64,000 nucleotides of DNA from Christiangramia bathymodioli (lineage in GTDB: Bacteria; Bacteroidota; Bacteroidia; Flavobacteriales; Flavobacteriaceae). Every line of letters begins with the position of its first letter. The first letter of the stretch is position 1. Below the pieces are notes generated by a model. It did not search any database and was not told where the DNA came from. It saw only the letters and a list, made by a program, of their open reading frames with translations. A program made the position numbers and the translations under genes. Location of the stretch: the NCBI GenBank assembly GCA_009735695.1, contig SRSL01000003.1:682001-746000 (forward strand), written 5' to 3'. Positions 20,301 through 29,937 of this stretch are shown here, one piece after another.

Positions 20301-22679
20301 TTATTCTGTTTTGAGACTTTTTACCGGATTTTTCATGGCAGCCTGAGTGGTCTTTAAACTAACGGTAAGAAAAGCTATAAATAGAACCAGACCGCCCGAA
20401 GCCAAGAATATCCACCAGTTTAAAGTGGTTTGATACGCAAAATTTTCCAGCCATTTGTTCATTGCGTACCACCCGATGGGAATCGAAATTAGGACGGCCA
20501 CCAATACCAGCAAGAGAAAGTCTTTGCTTACAAGGTTAACGATATTGGGAACTTCAGCACCTAGTACTTTTCGAATTCCAATTTCTTTAATTCGATTTTT
20601 CAGGGTAAAAGTTGTAAGTGCAAAAAGCCCCATAAGCGAAATCACTATAGCAATCATTCCAAAGAAGCCAATCACTTTCTGAATCCTGTAATAGGACGCA
20701 AACTTTCGTTGGAAGTTTTCATCTAAAAATGAATACCGAATAGGACTTCCTGGCTCCAGTTCCTTCCAAAGCTGATCTATTTTTTGAATGGTAGACATTG
20801 GATCTTCGGCTTCCAATCTCGCCAGAATGGCACCACCAGATTGGTACATACAGGCTTCGTTATTAATGGTAAAAACAGCGGGCTGAACCCTGGTCTCATA
20901 ACCCAACACATTAAAATCCCTAACAATCCCTACTATTTTTATAGGTTTCTCCAAACAATTCGAATAGTATATGGTCTCCCCTATTGGCTCCTGTATTCCG
21001 AAAATTTTAGCCGCTGTTTCGTTAATAATCGCAGTCTTGGTATGCTGATCCATTCCCGAATCACGAAAATTTCTACCACTGATAATCGGCGAATCGAGTG
21101 TTTCAAAATAATCTGAACTAACTTTAACCGAATTCATCCTATAATCGGTCCCATTTAATCTAAAATTCACGGTTGAAGAATCGGCAAGGATATCGCCCGG
21201 CACGTTTGTAGTTTTAGACACCGTTTTAACACCGGGGATCTCAAGCAATTGCTGGCGAACTTTTTCGAAATTTTTCTCGCGTGTATCCTGACTCGAACGA
21301 AGGCTTATTAACTGCTCTTCAGAAAAACCTTTATCTTTAGTTTGAAGATAATTAAGCTGCTTATCGATGACTGAAATGCTAATAATAAAAAAACAGGTGA
21401 CGGTAAATTGAAAAATAACCAATAGGTTTCTTAGCCATAAACCTTTATTCCCGCTGAACGTGCCTCCACTTAGAATTTTTAATAGCTTAAATCGCGACAG
21501 TAAAAAAGATGGGAAAAATCCAGAAATAAGAATGACCACTATTAAACATAATCCAATCTGGAATATAAATTCAAGGTTAGAGTGGATTTGAAGCCCTAAC
21601 CCAAAGCTGTTATTTACATATGGAAGGATCGTAATCACTAACCCTATAGCAATTACAATACTGATGCTGCATTGCAAAATAGCTTCCCACATAAATTGCC
21701 AGAATAAATTCCAGTTTCCCGAACCCAGAACTTTTCGAACCCCGATTTCTTTGGTTTTACCAAGAGATTTAGCGACACTTAGATTGCTAAAATTAATAGC
21801 ACCAATGATTAAAAGCAACATTGCCAGAATAAAGAGTACCGTCACGGTATTAATACTCCCATTCCCATATGTTGGGAAATTTTGTATGTCAGGCACGGCG
21901 TCCACATATAAAACAGGGTGATTGCCACTGGCTAAATCTTCATCCTGCCAATTTTCAACCTTAAGCCTGCGCTCCTTGAAAATTCGATTAATATCCCCCT
22001 CAAGTATTTCTTTCGTTACCGGAACCTTCAATTTAATGTAGGTCTCATAAGAGTAATTATTCCAGAAAAAATTCTGAGATTCATTAGGGTCGCGCATTAC
22101 CAGGTGCACTTTGCGATGGGAAGGAGTATCTGGCATTTTCATAACCCCAGTAATCACTGCTTCCAGCATATTGAAAATTGTCACTGTACGACCCATGGGA
22201 TCCTTATTACCAAAAAGTTTTTTAGCCAGCTCGGTGCTGATAATAGCACTATTAGGATTATTCAATGCTATATTTCTATCTCCCTGTTCTAATTTGTAAG
22301 GGAAAACTTTTAGAAACAATGAATCTGAAGATGTAAAACCGTTGTGATATAATGTTTCATTTCCGGCACTAATTGGAACTTCATAGTCTCCAGCCCCCTG
22401 CAACGATGTTGCCACCTCTACCTTTGGATAATTCTCTGCCAGAAATGAAGCCAATGGCGCTGGCGTTGCCTCAAAAAGATCCTCTTTCTGCTTCATTGAA
22501 ACGCGGTAGACCTTTTCTAATTCTGGAGACCATGTGTCATAGCTCAGTTCATAATTCAGATAGGATAAGACAAGGATAAAACTTGCCAATCCTGCTGCCA
22601 GCCCTAAAATATTAATCAACGTATACGATTTGGCATTCCAAATACTTCTCCAGGCGATTTTGATATAATGCTTTATCAT
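20301..22679 (-). CDS. MacB/FtsX-type ABC permease
   Basis: 792 residues. One N-terminal helix (LINILGLAAGLASFILVLSY), periplasmic core, helices with KEIGVRKVLGSG, second half ending with KEIGIRKVLGAE and SLKTE at the C-terminus. Second permease in transcription order, 3 bp from the next gene upstream, so probably translationally linked. Substrate unknown; MacB relatives export peptides, lipoproteins or macrolides. Confidence 0.92.
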   Translation of the reverse strand: MIKHYIKIAWRSIWNAKSYTLINILGLAAGLASFILVLSYLNYELSYDTWSPELEKVYRVSMKQKEDLFEATPAPLASFLAENYPKVEVATSLQGAGDYEVPISAGNETLYHNGFTSSDSLFLKVFPYKLEQGDRNIALNNPNSAIISTELAKKLFGNKDPMGRTVTIFNMLEAVITGVMKMPDTPSHRKVHLVMRDPNESQNFFWNNYSYETYIKLKVPVTKEILEGDINRIFKERRLKVENWQDEDLASGNHPVLYVDAVPDIQNFPTYGNGSINTVTVLFILAMLLLIIGAINFSNLSVAKSLGKTKEIGVRKVLGSGNWNLFWQFMWEAILQCSISIVIAIGLVITILPYVNNSFGLGLQIHSNLEFIFQIGLCLIVVILISGFFPSFLLSRFKLLKILSGGTFSGNKGLWLRNLLVIFQFTVTCFFIISISVIDKQLNYLQTKDKGFSEEQLISLRSSQDTREKNFEKVRQQLLEIPGVKTVSKTTNVPGDILADSSTVNFRLNGTDYRMNSVKVSSDYFETLDSPIISGRNFRDSGMDQHTKTAIINETAAKIFGIQEPIGETIYYSNCLEKPIKIVGIVRDFNVLGYETRVQPAVFTINNEACMYQSGGAILARLEAEDPMSTIQKIDQLWKELEPGSPIRYSFLDENFQRKFASYYRIQKVIGFFGMIAIVISLMGLFALTTFTLKNRIKEIGIRKVLGAEVPNIVNLVSKDFLLLVLVAVLISIPIGWYAMNKWLENFAYQTTLNWWIFLASGGLVLFIAFLTVSLKTTQAAMKNPVKSLKTE

Positions 22680-22681
22680 GA

Positions 22682-25066
22682 TTATTCGGTTCTTAGGGAT
22701 TTTACAGGATTAGATGTTGCAGCTCGGAAAGCCTGAAAGCTTACCGTTAGGACAGCTATGAACATAGTTGAAAAACTCGCCATTAAAAATATCCAGATAT
22801 TCAGGTCTATTCTGTATACAAAATTTTCCAGCCAGTTTCGAGCCAGAAGCCAGGCTATTGGGATTGCGATAATAATAGCAAACAATACGATCTTTAAGAA
22901 GTCCAGGGAAAGACTCGAGGTGATCTGGAAGACACTTGCACCAAGGGTTTTTCTTATGCCAATCTCTTTGATGCGTTTTTGTGCTGAAAAGGTCGCCAGT
23001 CCCAGTAATCCAAGGCCTGCAATGATGATCGTTAACACCACAAAGATGTTGAAGATATGAGCCAGCCGTTGTTCAGATTTAAACATTTCGTTGAAGGCAT
23101 CGTCCATAAACTGATAACTGAATTCCTTTTCAGCATCAAATTTTACGTAGCTACTTTCAATACTTTTGATCAAGGCGGGCAGGGATGAAGTTTTTTGGTA
23201 TTTTACGTAAAGACTTCCTGAATTGAATTTATTAATACTGGAGTTGCTTTTTGAAACCATCATCGCCAGGGAATTGATAGGAGAATCTAAAGAGGAATAA
23301 TGAAAATCATTTACCACTCCCACAACTTCAAATTGAGCCCCGGCCATTTCAATATTCTGACCACGAGGATCATTTTTCAGTTTGAATTTTTCGATAGCCG
23401 TTTCATTGATAACCAGTTTTTTGGGTTGCTCGGGCAAAAAAGGATCTTCGGGTGGCAACTTCCACTTTAGCTCCAGAACATCAAAGAAATTTTTATCAAT
23501 ACTTATAAATGGTAAGGCCATTGGCTCACCATTTTCTGAAGATGCGTAGAACATATCATAACCACCGTATAAAGGGTAACCCGAAATAGAAGTCCCTTTT
23601 ACAGCCGGTAGCTTTTCAACTTCTTTTCGAAAAGCGGGGATATTATTTCCCATACTTTTTTCCAGAGAAATCATCAAAATATCAGATCGGTTAAGACCGG
23701 TATCAATATTTTGAAGATGACTCATTTGCTCCCGGATAGTAATACCGCCTATTATGAGAATAACGGCAATAATAAATTGGAGGGTAGTACAGACTTTCCG
23801 AACCAGGCCTCCCCCAAGGTCATTCCTAGTTTTCTTTTTGAAATTTTCTATTGGATTAAAAGATGCCATGACCATTGAAGGGTACATTCCTGCAATAAGA
23901 ATACTTACCATAAAAATCAGGGCAAGCGTCAATATGAAATTTTGATTGAGAAAAAATGCAGTATCAATATTGATATCCAGCAGATTGAAAAAGAAATCTT
24001 TAAGAAGGAAGCTCAATATACCAGCAAGCAAAAATGAAAGACTGATAAAAAGCGTAGACTCAATATAAAACTGGAAAGCGATCTCCTTTCGGCTTGCGCC
24101 ATTTACCTTGCGAATGCCAATTTCTTTAGATCGGGAGGAGGCTCTTGCCGTTGTAAGACTCATATAATTTATGAGCGCCAGCAGAAGTATAAGTCCGGCA
24201 ATAAGCGGGAAGACGTCCAGGTAACCGATACCTGCATTCCTTGAAAATTTTAAATGAGTTTCGGTAAAGGGATAAAGGAAAAAAAGATCTTTAGATTCAC
24301 TATTTCCTTCTTTGCTCAGCCTGTTCGTGGTTTCAGCAATTTTCCCAATCTGGGTAGCATCATTAATTTTAAAATAGGTTTTAAAAGCACCTCCGCGAAC
24401 GATTGGCGAATTGAATAAACCGTCATTTCCCTTAGTTTTCTGAAGACTAGAAACAGATGCGACAAATTTATGCTGAATGCTTGAATTGGATGGGGTTTCA
24501 GCGATAACACCCTTTACCGTGTAGTTATAAATACTGTCTTTTTCAACCTGGAGAATCTCGCCGATTGGATTTTCATCTCCGAAATACTTGTTGGCCATTT
24601 CTTCGGAAATCAACAAACTGAAAGGCTCTTTTAACGCAGTTTCAGGATTACCCTTAAGGAGCGAAAAAGAGAAAAAATTGAAGTAATTTGGGTCGGTATA
24701 GAAAAAACCTTCTTCAGAAAAACTTTTTGGTTCAAGGCCTGTCCTTTTGATGATCAAAGGCTTGTACTCCTGAAAAATCCTGATATTATCATCAACAAAG
24801 GCTGAATTCTCCTGAACCATTTGCCCCGTAGCTGCACTGAAATTCTGAACAAAAATAGTGTCCCCACCAAATAAAGCTTTTGCACGAAGCATATAAATGT
24901 CATCTGAATCTTCATGAAATTTGTCAAAGCTATGTTCATGAGAAACATAGAACATGATTAGGATACAGGCTGTAAGACCTAACGACAAGCCACCAATATT
25001 TATAAAACTGTATAGCTTGTTCTTTCTAATATTTCTGAATGCAATTTTGATATAATTTCTGAACAT
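22682..25066 (-). CDS. MacB/FtsX-type ABC permease
   Basis: 794 residues. Helix SFINIGGLSLGLTACILIMF near the start, periplasmic core, KEIGIRKVNGAS before the middle helices, KEIGIRKTLGAS before the last ones, ending SLRTE. First permease after the upstream ATPase (30 bp gap), so this ATPase-permease pair probably forms the core transporter and the next three permeases are paralogous additions. Confidence 0.92.
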   Translation of the reverse strand: MFRNYIKIAFRNIRKNKLYSFINIGGLSLGLTACILIMFYVSHEHSFDKFHEDSDDIYMLRAKALFGGDTIFVQNFSAATGQMVQENSAFVDDNIRIFQEYKPLIIKRTGLEPKSFSEEGFFYTDPNYFNFFSFSLLKGNPETALKEPFSLLISEEMANKYFGDENPIGEILQVEKDSIYNYTVKGVIAETPSNSSIQHKFVASVSSLQKTKGNDGLFNSPIVRGGAFKTYFKINDATQIGKIAETTNRLSKEGNSESKDLFFLYPFTETHLKFSRNAGIGYLDVFPLIAGLILLLALINYMSLTTARASSRSKEIGIRKVNGASRKEIAFQFYIESTLFISLSFLLAGILSFLLKDFFFNLLDINIDTAFFLNQNFILTLALIFMVSILIAGMYPSMVMASFNPIENFKKKTRNDLGGGLVRKVCTTLQFIIAVILIIGGITIREQMSHLQNIDTGLNRSDILMISLEKSMGNNIPAFRKEVEKLPAVKGTSISGYPLYGGYDMFYASSENGEPMALPFISIDKNFFDVLELKWKLPPEDPFLPEQPKKLVINETAIEKFKLKNDPRGQNIEMAGAQFEVVGVVNDFHYSSLDSPINSLAMMVSKSNSSINKFNSGSLYVKYQKTSSLPALIKSIESSYVKFDAEKEFSYQFMDDAFNEMFKSEQRLAHIFNIFVVLTIIIAGLGLLGLATFSAQKRIKEIGIRKTLGASVFQITSSLSLDFLKIVLFAIIIAIPIAWLLARNWLENFVYRIDLNIWIFLMASFSTMFIAVLTVSFQAFRAATSNPVKSLRTE

Positions 25067-25096
25067 CCTGTTTGTTTTTTGATTGATGATGACCTA

Positions 25097-25774
25097 TTAC
25101 ACAAGCACATTTTCAGTGACTTTCTGCCCATCCAGCATCCTGATGATTCGATGACTAAATTTAGCATCATGTTCACTGTGAGTAACCATGATTATAGTAG
25201 TTCCGGCTTCATTAAGCTCGGTTAAAAGATCCATAACTTCGTTTCCATTGCTGCTGTCCAGATTTCCGGTTGGCTCATCGGCAAGAATGATCTTAGGATT
25301 GTTTACTACTGCCCTGGCAACGGCTACCCGCTGTTGCTGACCTCCCGATAATTGCTGCGGAAAGTGTTTTCTACGATGCATAATCTGCATTTTTTCCAGC
25401 ACTTCATGAACCCGTTCTTTGCGTTCGGCAGGTTTTACCCCTGTATAGATCAGTGGAAGCTCTACATTTTCAAAAACAGAAAGCTCATCTATAAGATTGA
25501 AACTCTGAAAAACGAAGCCTATATTATGTTTTCTCAATTTTGCTCTCTGCCGCTCATTGTAACCGGCTACCTCAATACCGTTAAAAAGATAGCTTCCGCC
25601 ATCAGGGTCGTCGAGCATTCCAAGAATATTCAGAAGCGTTGATTTCCCACATCCAGAAGGCCCCATAATCGCAGCAAATTCGCCCTCTTTTACTTCAAAG
25701 GATAGCTTGTTAAGCGCTATGGTTTGAACCTCTTCTGTCTTGTAATATTTTTCCAGGTCAGTGATTTTGATCAT
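25097..25774 (-). CDS. ABC transporter ATP-binding protein, LolD/MacB type
   Basis: 225 residues. Walker A GPSGCGKST, Q-loop FVFQSFNLIDELSVFEN, canonical signature LSGGQQQRVAVARA, Walker B IILADEPTGNLD and H-loop VTHS are intact. Unlike the second ATPase of the operon, its signature region is fully standard. It lies 33 bp after the adaptor gene. It should form the cytoplasmic engine for the adjacent permeases. Confidence 0.95.
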   Translation of the reverse strand: MIKITDLEKYYKTEEVQTIALNKLSFEVKEGEFAAIMGPSGCGKSTLLNILGMLDDPDGGSYLFNGIEVAGYNERQRAKLRKHNIGFVFQSFNLIDELSVFENVELPLIYTGVKPAERKERVHEVLEKMQIMHRRKHFPQQLSGGQQQRVAVARAVVNNPKIILADEPTGNLDSSNGNEVMDLLTELNEAGTTIIMVTHSEHDAKFSHRIIRMLDGQKVTENVLV

Positions 25775-25807
25775 TTTTTAAATATTTTGTCCGTTTTTAA
25801 TTGATGT

Positions 25808-27061
25808 TTAATTATTGATTACCAGTTCGTCCACGTCTCCAAAATTAGAATAACTAGAGGTGATCACTCTGTCTCCTGGCTCCAGGCCTTCCAGAACCTC
25901 GTAGTATTCGGTGTTCTGGCTTCCCAGGCTAACAGGTGTTTTATAAGCCACATCACCATCTTCAGAAATCTTAAAAATCCAGTTTCCACCGGTTTGCTGA
26001 AAGAATCCGCCTTTTGCAACCAGGGTCGCTTTTTTTTCCTGGCTTAAAGCTAGCTTGATCTGAAGACTTTGCCCCCTTCTGATATTTTCTGGAACGCCAT
26101 CAACAAAATGCATATCTACTTTGAAGCGTCCGTTTGATACCTGGGTATACACTTTTTTAATCTCCAGCTTATAGTCTTTTCCGTTGAAAGTAAAAGCTCC
26201 GATCTGCCCGTTAAAGATTCTTGAAATATAGTGTTCATCAATTTCAGCCTGAATTTTGTAGGAGCTAATCACATCAATCTGGCCCAACCGCTCTCCTTTA
26301 GATTTTGACTGACCAATTTCAGCATCCAAAGCCGTTAGTTGTCCGTCAACCGGAGCTTTCACAACTAAATCTTCTACCTTTTTCCGCATGAGCTCAAGGG
26401 CTTTTCTGGTTCGCTGATAAGATTCCCGTGCCTGCATGGTTTCAGTTTTACTAGAGACCGAATCCTGAACTAAGACTCGCTCTGTTAGCTCTAAACGCTC
26501 TTTTTGGTAATCAAAATTGTTTTTGGATTCTTCATAGTCCTGTCTTCCAATCGCCCCTTTTTTATAAAGTTTAGAATTGAGTTCAAATTCTCTTCTTGCT
26601 TCTTTCAGGCTGTTTTTAACGTCTGTTAGTTGATTAAGCCTGTTAATGGTGTTTTGCCTCGAAGCATTTTGAGTACGCTGAATCTGGGTAAGAAGATTAT
26701 AAACCTGTGTTTCCTGGTTTACAAGACTCAATTCCAGATCGGTATTTGATAAGCGAATGATTGGCTCGCCCTTTTTCATCATAGCACCGTCTTCTACAAA
26801 CCGTTCTTCAACCCTACCTCCCTCCATGGCATCGAGATAAATGGTTTTGATTGGTAGTACCACCCCATTCACCGGGATATTCTCCTGGAAGTTACCAGCC
26901 TTAACTTCGTTAATTGTGATACGTTCTTTTTCTATATTCAATTTTGAATTGCCTGTTGAGGAAAGAATGACATAGAGAATTAAAATTCCTATTATTGCAG
27001 CTCCAGCAATCATTGCGATTTTTTTAGGTGTAAATCTTTTCTTTTCTAATGGTATATCCAT
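25808..27061 (-). CDS. Periplasmic adaptor (membrane-fusion protein), HlyD/RND-like
   Basis: 417 residues. A basic N-terminus and one membrane helix (about 15-32), then a split lipoyl-like domain (VLPIKTIYLDAMEGGRVEER and VVKAPVDGQLTALDAEIG) around a coiled-coil hairpin (about 95-215), then beta-barrel and membrane-proximal parts ending YYEVLEGLEPGDRVITSS. It bridges the inner-membrane permeases to the TolC-like channel. First gene of the leftward operon and preceded by a sigma-54-like promoter, opposite the activator gene. Confidence 0.93.
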   Translation of the reverse strand: MDIPLEKKRFTPKKIAMIAGAAIIGILILYVILSSTGNSKLNIEKERITINEVKAGNFQENIPVNGVVLPIKTIYLDAMEGGRVEERFVEDGAMMKKGEPIIRLSNTDLELSLVNQETQVYNLLTQIQRTQNASRQNTINRLNQLTDVKNSLKEARREFELNSKLYKKGAIGRQDYEESKNNFDYQKERLELTERVLVQDSVSSKTETMQARESYQRTRKALELMRKKVEDLVVKAPVDGQLTALDAEIGQSKSKGERLGQIDVISSYKIQAEIDEHYISRIFNGQIGAFTFNGKDYKLEIKKVYTQVSNGRFKVDMHFVDGVPENIRRGQSLQIKLALSQEKKATLVAKGGFFQQTGGNWIFKISEDGDVAYKTPVSLGSQNTEYYEVLEGLEPGDRVITSSYSNFGDVDELVINN

Positions 27062-27086
27062 ACATGTTCAATTTCACTCGAATACA

Positions 27087-27102
27087 AGTCAAATTGGTGC
27101 CA
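27087..27102 (-). promoter_or_regulatory. Candidate sigma-54 (-24/-12) promoter of the efflux operon
   Basis: On the minus strand TGGCAC (perfect -24 core) is followed after 5 nt by TGACT where TTGCW is expected, about 26 nt before the adaptor ATG. The -12 part is imperfect, but the divergent NtrC-type activator makes a sigma-54 promoter here likely. Confidence 0.5.
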
Positions 27103-27263
27103 AAGTTTTAAATACTTAATTATCAGCTTTTTAAAATTATTTCACCAAATAAAAGTGTTCGGTTTCGTGACACTTCCTGTTCGATTTTAAAACAATTTTA
27201 ACCCGGGATTTTTTTCGGGCCAGGAAAATTCATCAAGCCTTGAATAAATTGTAATATTGTCTC

Positions 27264-28607
27264 ATGCAGTTAAGAGATGCTAAAATTCTAGTGATCGACG
27301 ACGATCCCGATGTGCTTATTGCAATGAGATTATTATTGAAGTCTCACGTAGCAGAAATCGCTGTTGAAAAAAAACCGGCCAATCTGCATGCTATTTTTTC
27401 GGATAATAAATTCGACCTGGTAATCCTGGATATGAATTTTAACGGCCTCGTTAATACTGGCAATGAAGGCATCTTCTGGTTAAATAGGATCAAAGAACTC
27501 AGTCCAGGAACTGATGTGATCCTGATCACGGCCTACGGAGATATCGAACTGGCAATTCGCTCTCTAAAAGAAGGTGCTTCTGATTTTATAATCAAACCCT
27601 GGCAGAATGAAAAAGTGATTGAGTCCGTCACTGAAATGATTCGGAAAAAGAAAGAGCCCGGAACTAAAATAAAAACAAAAGCTGGAAATAACCGTATCAT
27701 TGGTGAAAGTGAGGAGATTAGGAATGTTTTCACCAAGATTGAAAAAGTGGCACCCACTGATGCGAACGTGCTTATCCTGGGTGAAAATGGTACTGGGAAA
27801 GACCTCGTAGCCAAGGCGATTCATGAAAATTCAGAACGCAAGAACAAACCCTTTGTAAAAGTTGATGTTGGCGCACTTACGTCTACTTTATTTGAAAGTG
27901 AACTCTTCGGTTATAAAAAAGGAGCTTTTACAGATGCGAGGGAAGATCGCAAAGGAAGGTTTGAAACTGCTAATGGAGGAACGCTTTTCCTGGACGAGAT
28001 CGGGAACATCAGTCTCAGGCAGCAAGCGAGATTGCTTACTGTTTTACAAAACAGGACAATCACACCTTTAGGATCGAATGAGGCTATTCCGGTGGATATC
28101 AGACTGATCTGCGCGACCAACCTAAAGATCTCTGAACTCTCTGATGAATCCAAATTTCGAAAGGATTTGATTTACCGAATCAATACGGTCGATATCGTAC
28201 TTCCCCCACTTAGAGCAAGGGGAACTGATATTACATTACTCACCCGTCATTTCCTTGATTTCTATGCTAATAAATATTCAAAAGGACCGTTTAAGACTGA
28301 AAAAAGCTTTCTTGAAAAGCTGAAAAAGCATCCGTTTCCAGGTAACGTTCGGGAACTTCAGTATATCGTTGAACGGGCTGTGATCATGTCTGAAAACACT
28401 ATTCTGGCTGATAAAGATTTATCCTTTTCTGCAATCGAATCGGCACCTGACAAACAGGAACTGGACGATTTGCGTCTGGAAACGGTTGAAAAAAACACCA
28501 TTCTGAAGGTGATCGATAAGAATAAGGGAAACATCTCAAAATCGGCTAAAGAGCTTGGTATCACCCGCGCTGCACTATACAGAAGGCTTGATAAATATGA
28601 CCTTTAA
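27264..28607 (+). CDS. Sigma-54-dependent response regulator, NtrC family
   Basis: 447 residues. Receiver domain with acidic pair near DDDPD (12-16) and phosphoacceptor Asp56 (LVILDMNF); AAA+ domain with Walker A GENGTGKD (173-180), sigma-54 contact loop GAFTDA (220-225, a common variant of GAFTGA) and Walker B FLDEIG; C-terminal Fis-type helix-turn-helix (NISKSAKELGITRAALYRRL). It should activate sigma-54 promoters on phosphorylation by the kinase that overlaps its end. It is divergent from the efflux operon, its likely target. Confidence 0.96.
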   Translation: MQLRDAKILVIDDDPDVLIAMRLLLKSHVAEIAVEKKPANLHAIFSDNKFDLVILDMNFNGLVNTGNEGIFWLNRIKELSPGTDVILITAYGDIELAIRSLKEGASDFIIKPWQNEKVIESVTEMIRKKKEPGTKIKTKAGNNRIIGESEEIRNVFTKIEKVAPTDANVLILGENGTGKDLVAKAIHENSERKNKPFVKVDVGALTSTLFESELFGYKKGAFTDAREDRKGRFETANGGTLFLDEIGNISLRQQARLLTVLQNRTITPLGSNEAIPVDIRLICATNLKISELSDESKFRKDLIYRINTVDIVLPPLRARGTDITLLTRHFLDFYANKYSKGPFKTEKSFLEKLKKHPFPGNVRELQYIVERAVIMSENTILADKDLSFSAIESAPDKQELDDLRLETVEKNTILKVIDKNKGNISKSAKELGITRAALYRRLDKYDL

Positions 28608-29937
28608 GAGTTATCATATCGCAATCACGATACGAGCGATTGTTCTGGCGATCATTTCGCTTGCCATGTCCTGGTTTTTCATCCAGCAAAATTGGGTAGG
28701 ATTCTTCATAGGTCTATTGGTTTTCGTTATGGTGATCTATAACTTTTTTAGATATTTCAGTAAACGCTTCGAGGTCATCGATGATTTTTTTGAAGCTGTA
28801 AAATACCGTGATTTCTCTAGAAATTATTTAACTGAAAATAAAACAGAAGATATTAGCCGGCTATATACCGGTTTCAATACGGTGAACAAGACCGTACGTG
28901 AAATAAATTCTGACCGGGAAGTGCAGTACCTCTATCTTCAAAAAATCCTGGAAATGATCGATATCGGGATACTCGCTTACGACCTGGATTCTGGTGAAAC
29001 GCTATGGGTCAATGAGGCGTTCCAGCAATTGATGGATGTTCCGGAATTTAAGAACGTCAAATTTGTAAAATCACGAAAACCTGAAACCTACCAGGTATTA
29101 TTTGACAACTATTTTATAAAACCGGCAAACCTCGACCTTAAAATTCGTAACGAAAATATTAAAGTTATCGCTTCGCACAGCATTTTTAAGGTTGAGAATC
29201 AATCCTGTAAGCTTATCGTAGTTCATAATATTGATGATACGATCAATAAAACGGAATCGGAAGCCTGGAAGAAATTATTGAGCGTAATGACACATGAGAT
29301 CATGAATTCTATTGCGCCTATTTCTTCGCTCGCCAATACCTTGAAATCATCGGTACAGAAAAATATGAATGATTCACTCCTCGAACTTGATCTGGAAGAC
29401 CTGAACGCCGGCTTGGGAAGCATTGAAAAGCGGAGTGATGGCTTGATGAAATTTGCCAAAACCTATCGAAGTCTGAACAAAGTAACTAGCCTTAATAAGG
29501 AGACCATTCTTTTAAAAGATCTGTTTATAGACATCGAGCAACTCATGCGTTCAACTAATTCTTTACGAAAAGATACCTTGCGTTTTGAAGTTGTTGATGA
29601 GAAGATGGAAATTGAAGCAGATTCCTATTTGCTCGAACAGGTTTTGATTAACCTAATTCTCAATGCTATAGAAGCATGTCAAAATGAGGAAGATCCTCAG
29701 GTTCTTATCAAAGCCGTTCAGAAATCAAATGGGCGGAAAATGATTGCGGTGGTAGACAATGGTCCAGGAATTCCTCATGAGATTAAAGACCAGATCTTTG
29801 TTCCATTTTTTACTACTAAAAAACAAGGAAGCGGAATTGGTCTTAGTTTATCCCGACAAATTATGACCCTTCACGGTGGTAAGATACAGATAGATAATAT
29901 CCAGGATCGAGGTGCACAGGTTTCCCTGGTTTTCTAA
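28597..29937 (+). CDS. Membrane sensor histidine kinase
   Basis: 446 residues from the ATG at 28597, which overlaps the regulator's stop by 11 nt; the frame is open further upstream inside the regulator gene but that is unlikely to be used. Two N-terminal helices (about 9-29 and 34-52) with almost no periplasmic loop, a PAS-like segment (about 115-210), phosphoacceptor His233 in MTHEIMNSIAP, and an ATPase domain with LILNAIEAC, VDNGPGIP, FFTTKKQGSGIGLSL. The tiny outer loop suggests it senses the membrane or a cytoplasmic cue, as in NtrY-like kinases. Confidence 0.95.
   Translation: MTFKSYHIAITIRAIVLAIISLAMSWFFIQQNWVGFFIGLLVFVMVIYNFFRYFSKRFEVIDDFFEAVKYRDFSRNYLTENKTEDISRLYTGFNTVNKTVREINSDREVQYLYLQKILEMIDIGILAYDLDSGETLWVNEAFQQLMDVPEFKNVKFVKSRKPETYQVLFDNYFIKPANLDLKIRNENIKVIASHSIFKVENQSCKLIVVHNIDDTINKTESEAWKKLLSVMTHEIMNSIAPISSLANTLKSSVQKNMNDSLLELDLEDLNAGLGSIEKRSDGLMKFAKTYRSLNKVTSLNKETILLKDLFIDIEQLMRSTNSLRKDTLRFEVVDEKMEIEADSYLLEQVLINLILNAIEACQNEEDPQVLIKAVQKSNGRKMIAVVDNGPGIPHEIKDQIFVPFFTTKKQGSGIGLSLSRQIMTLHGGKIQIDNIQDRGAQVSLVF

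Noticed and set aside
20455-23060. Several 60-110 codon plus-strand frames opposite the permeases
   Set aside because: Antisense shadows of well-supported permease genes.
28555-28596. Upstream extension of the histidine kinase
   Set aside because: It lies within the regulator's helix-turn-helix coding sequence; the ATG at 28597 gives the usual small overlap.
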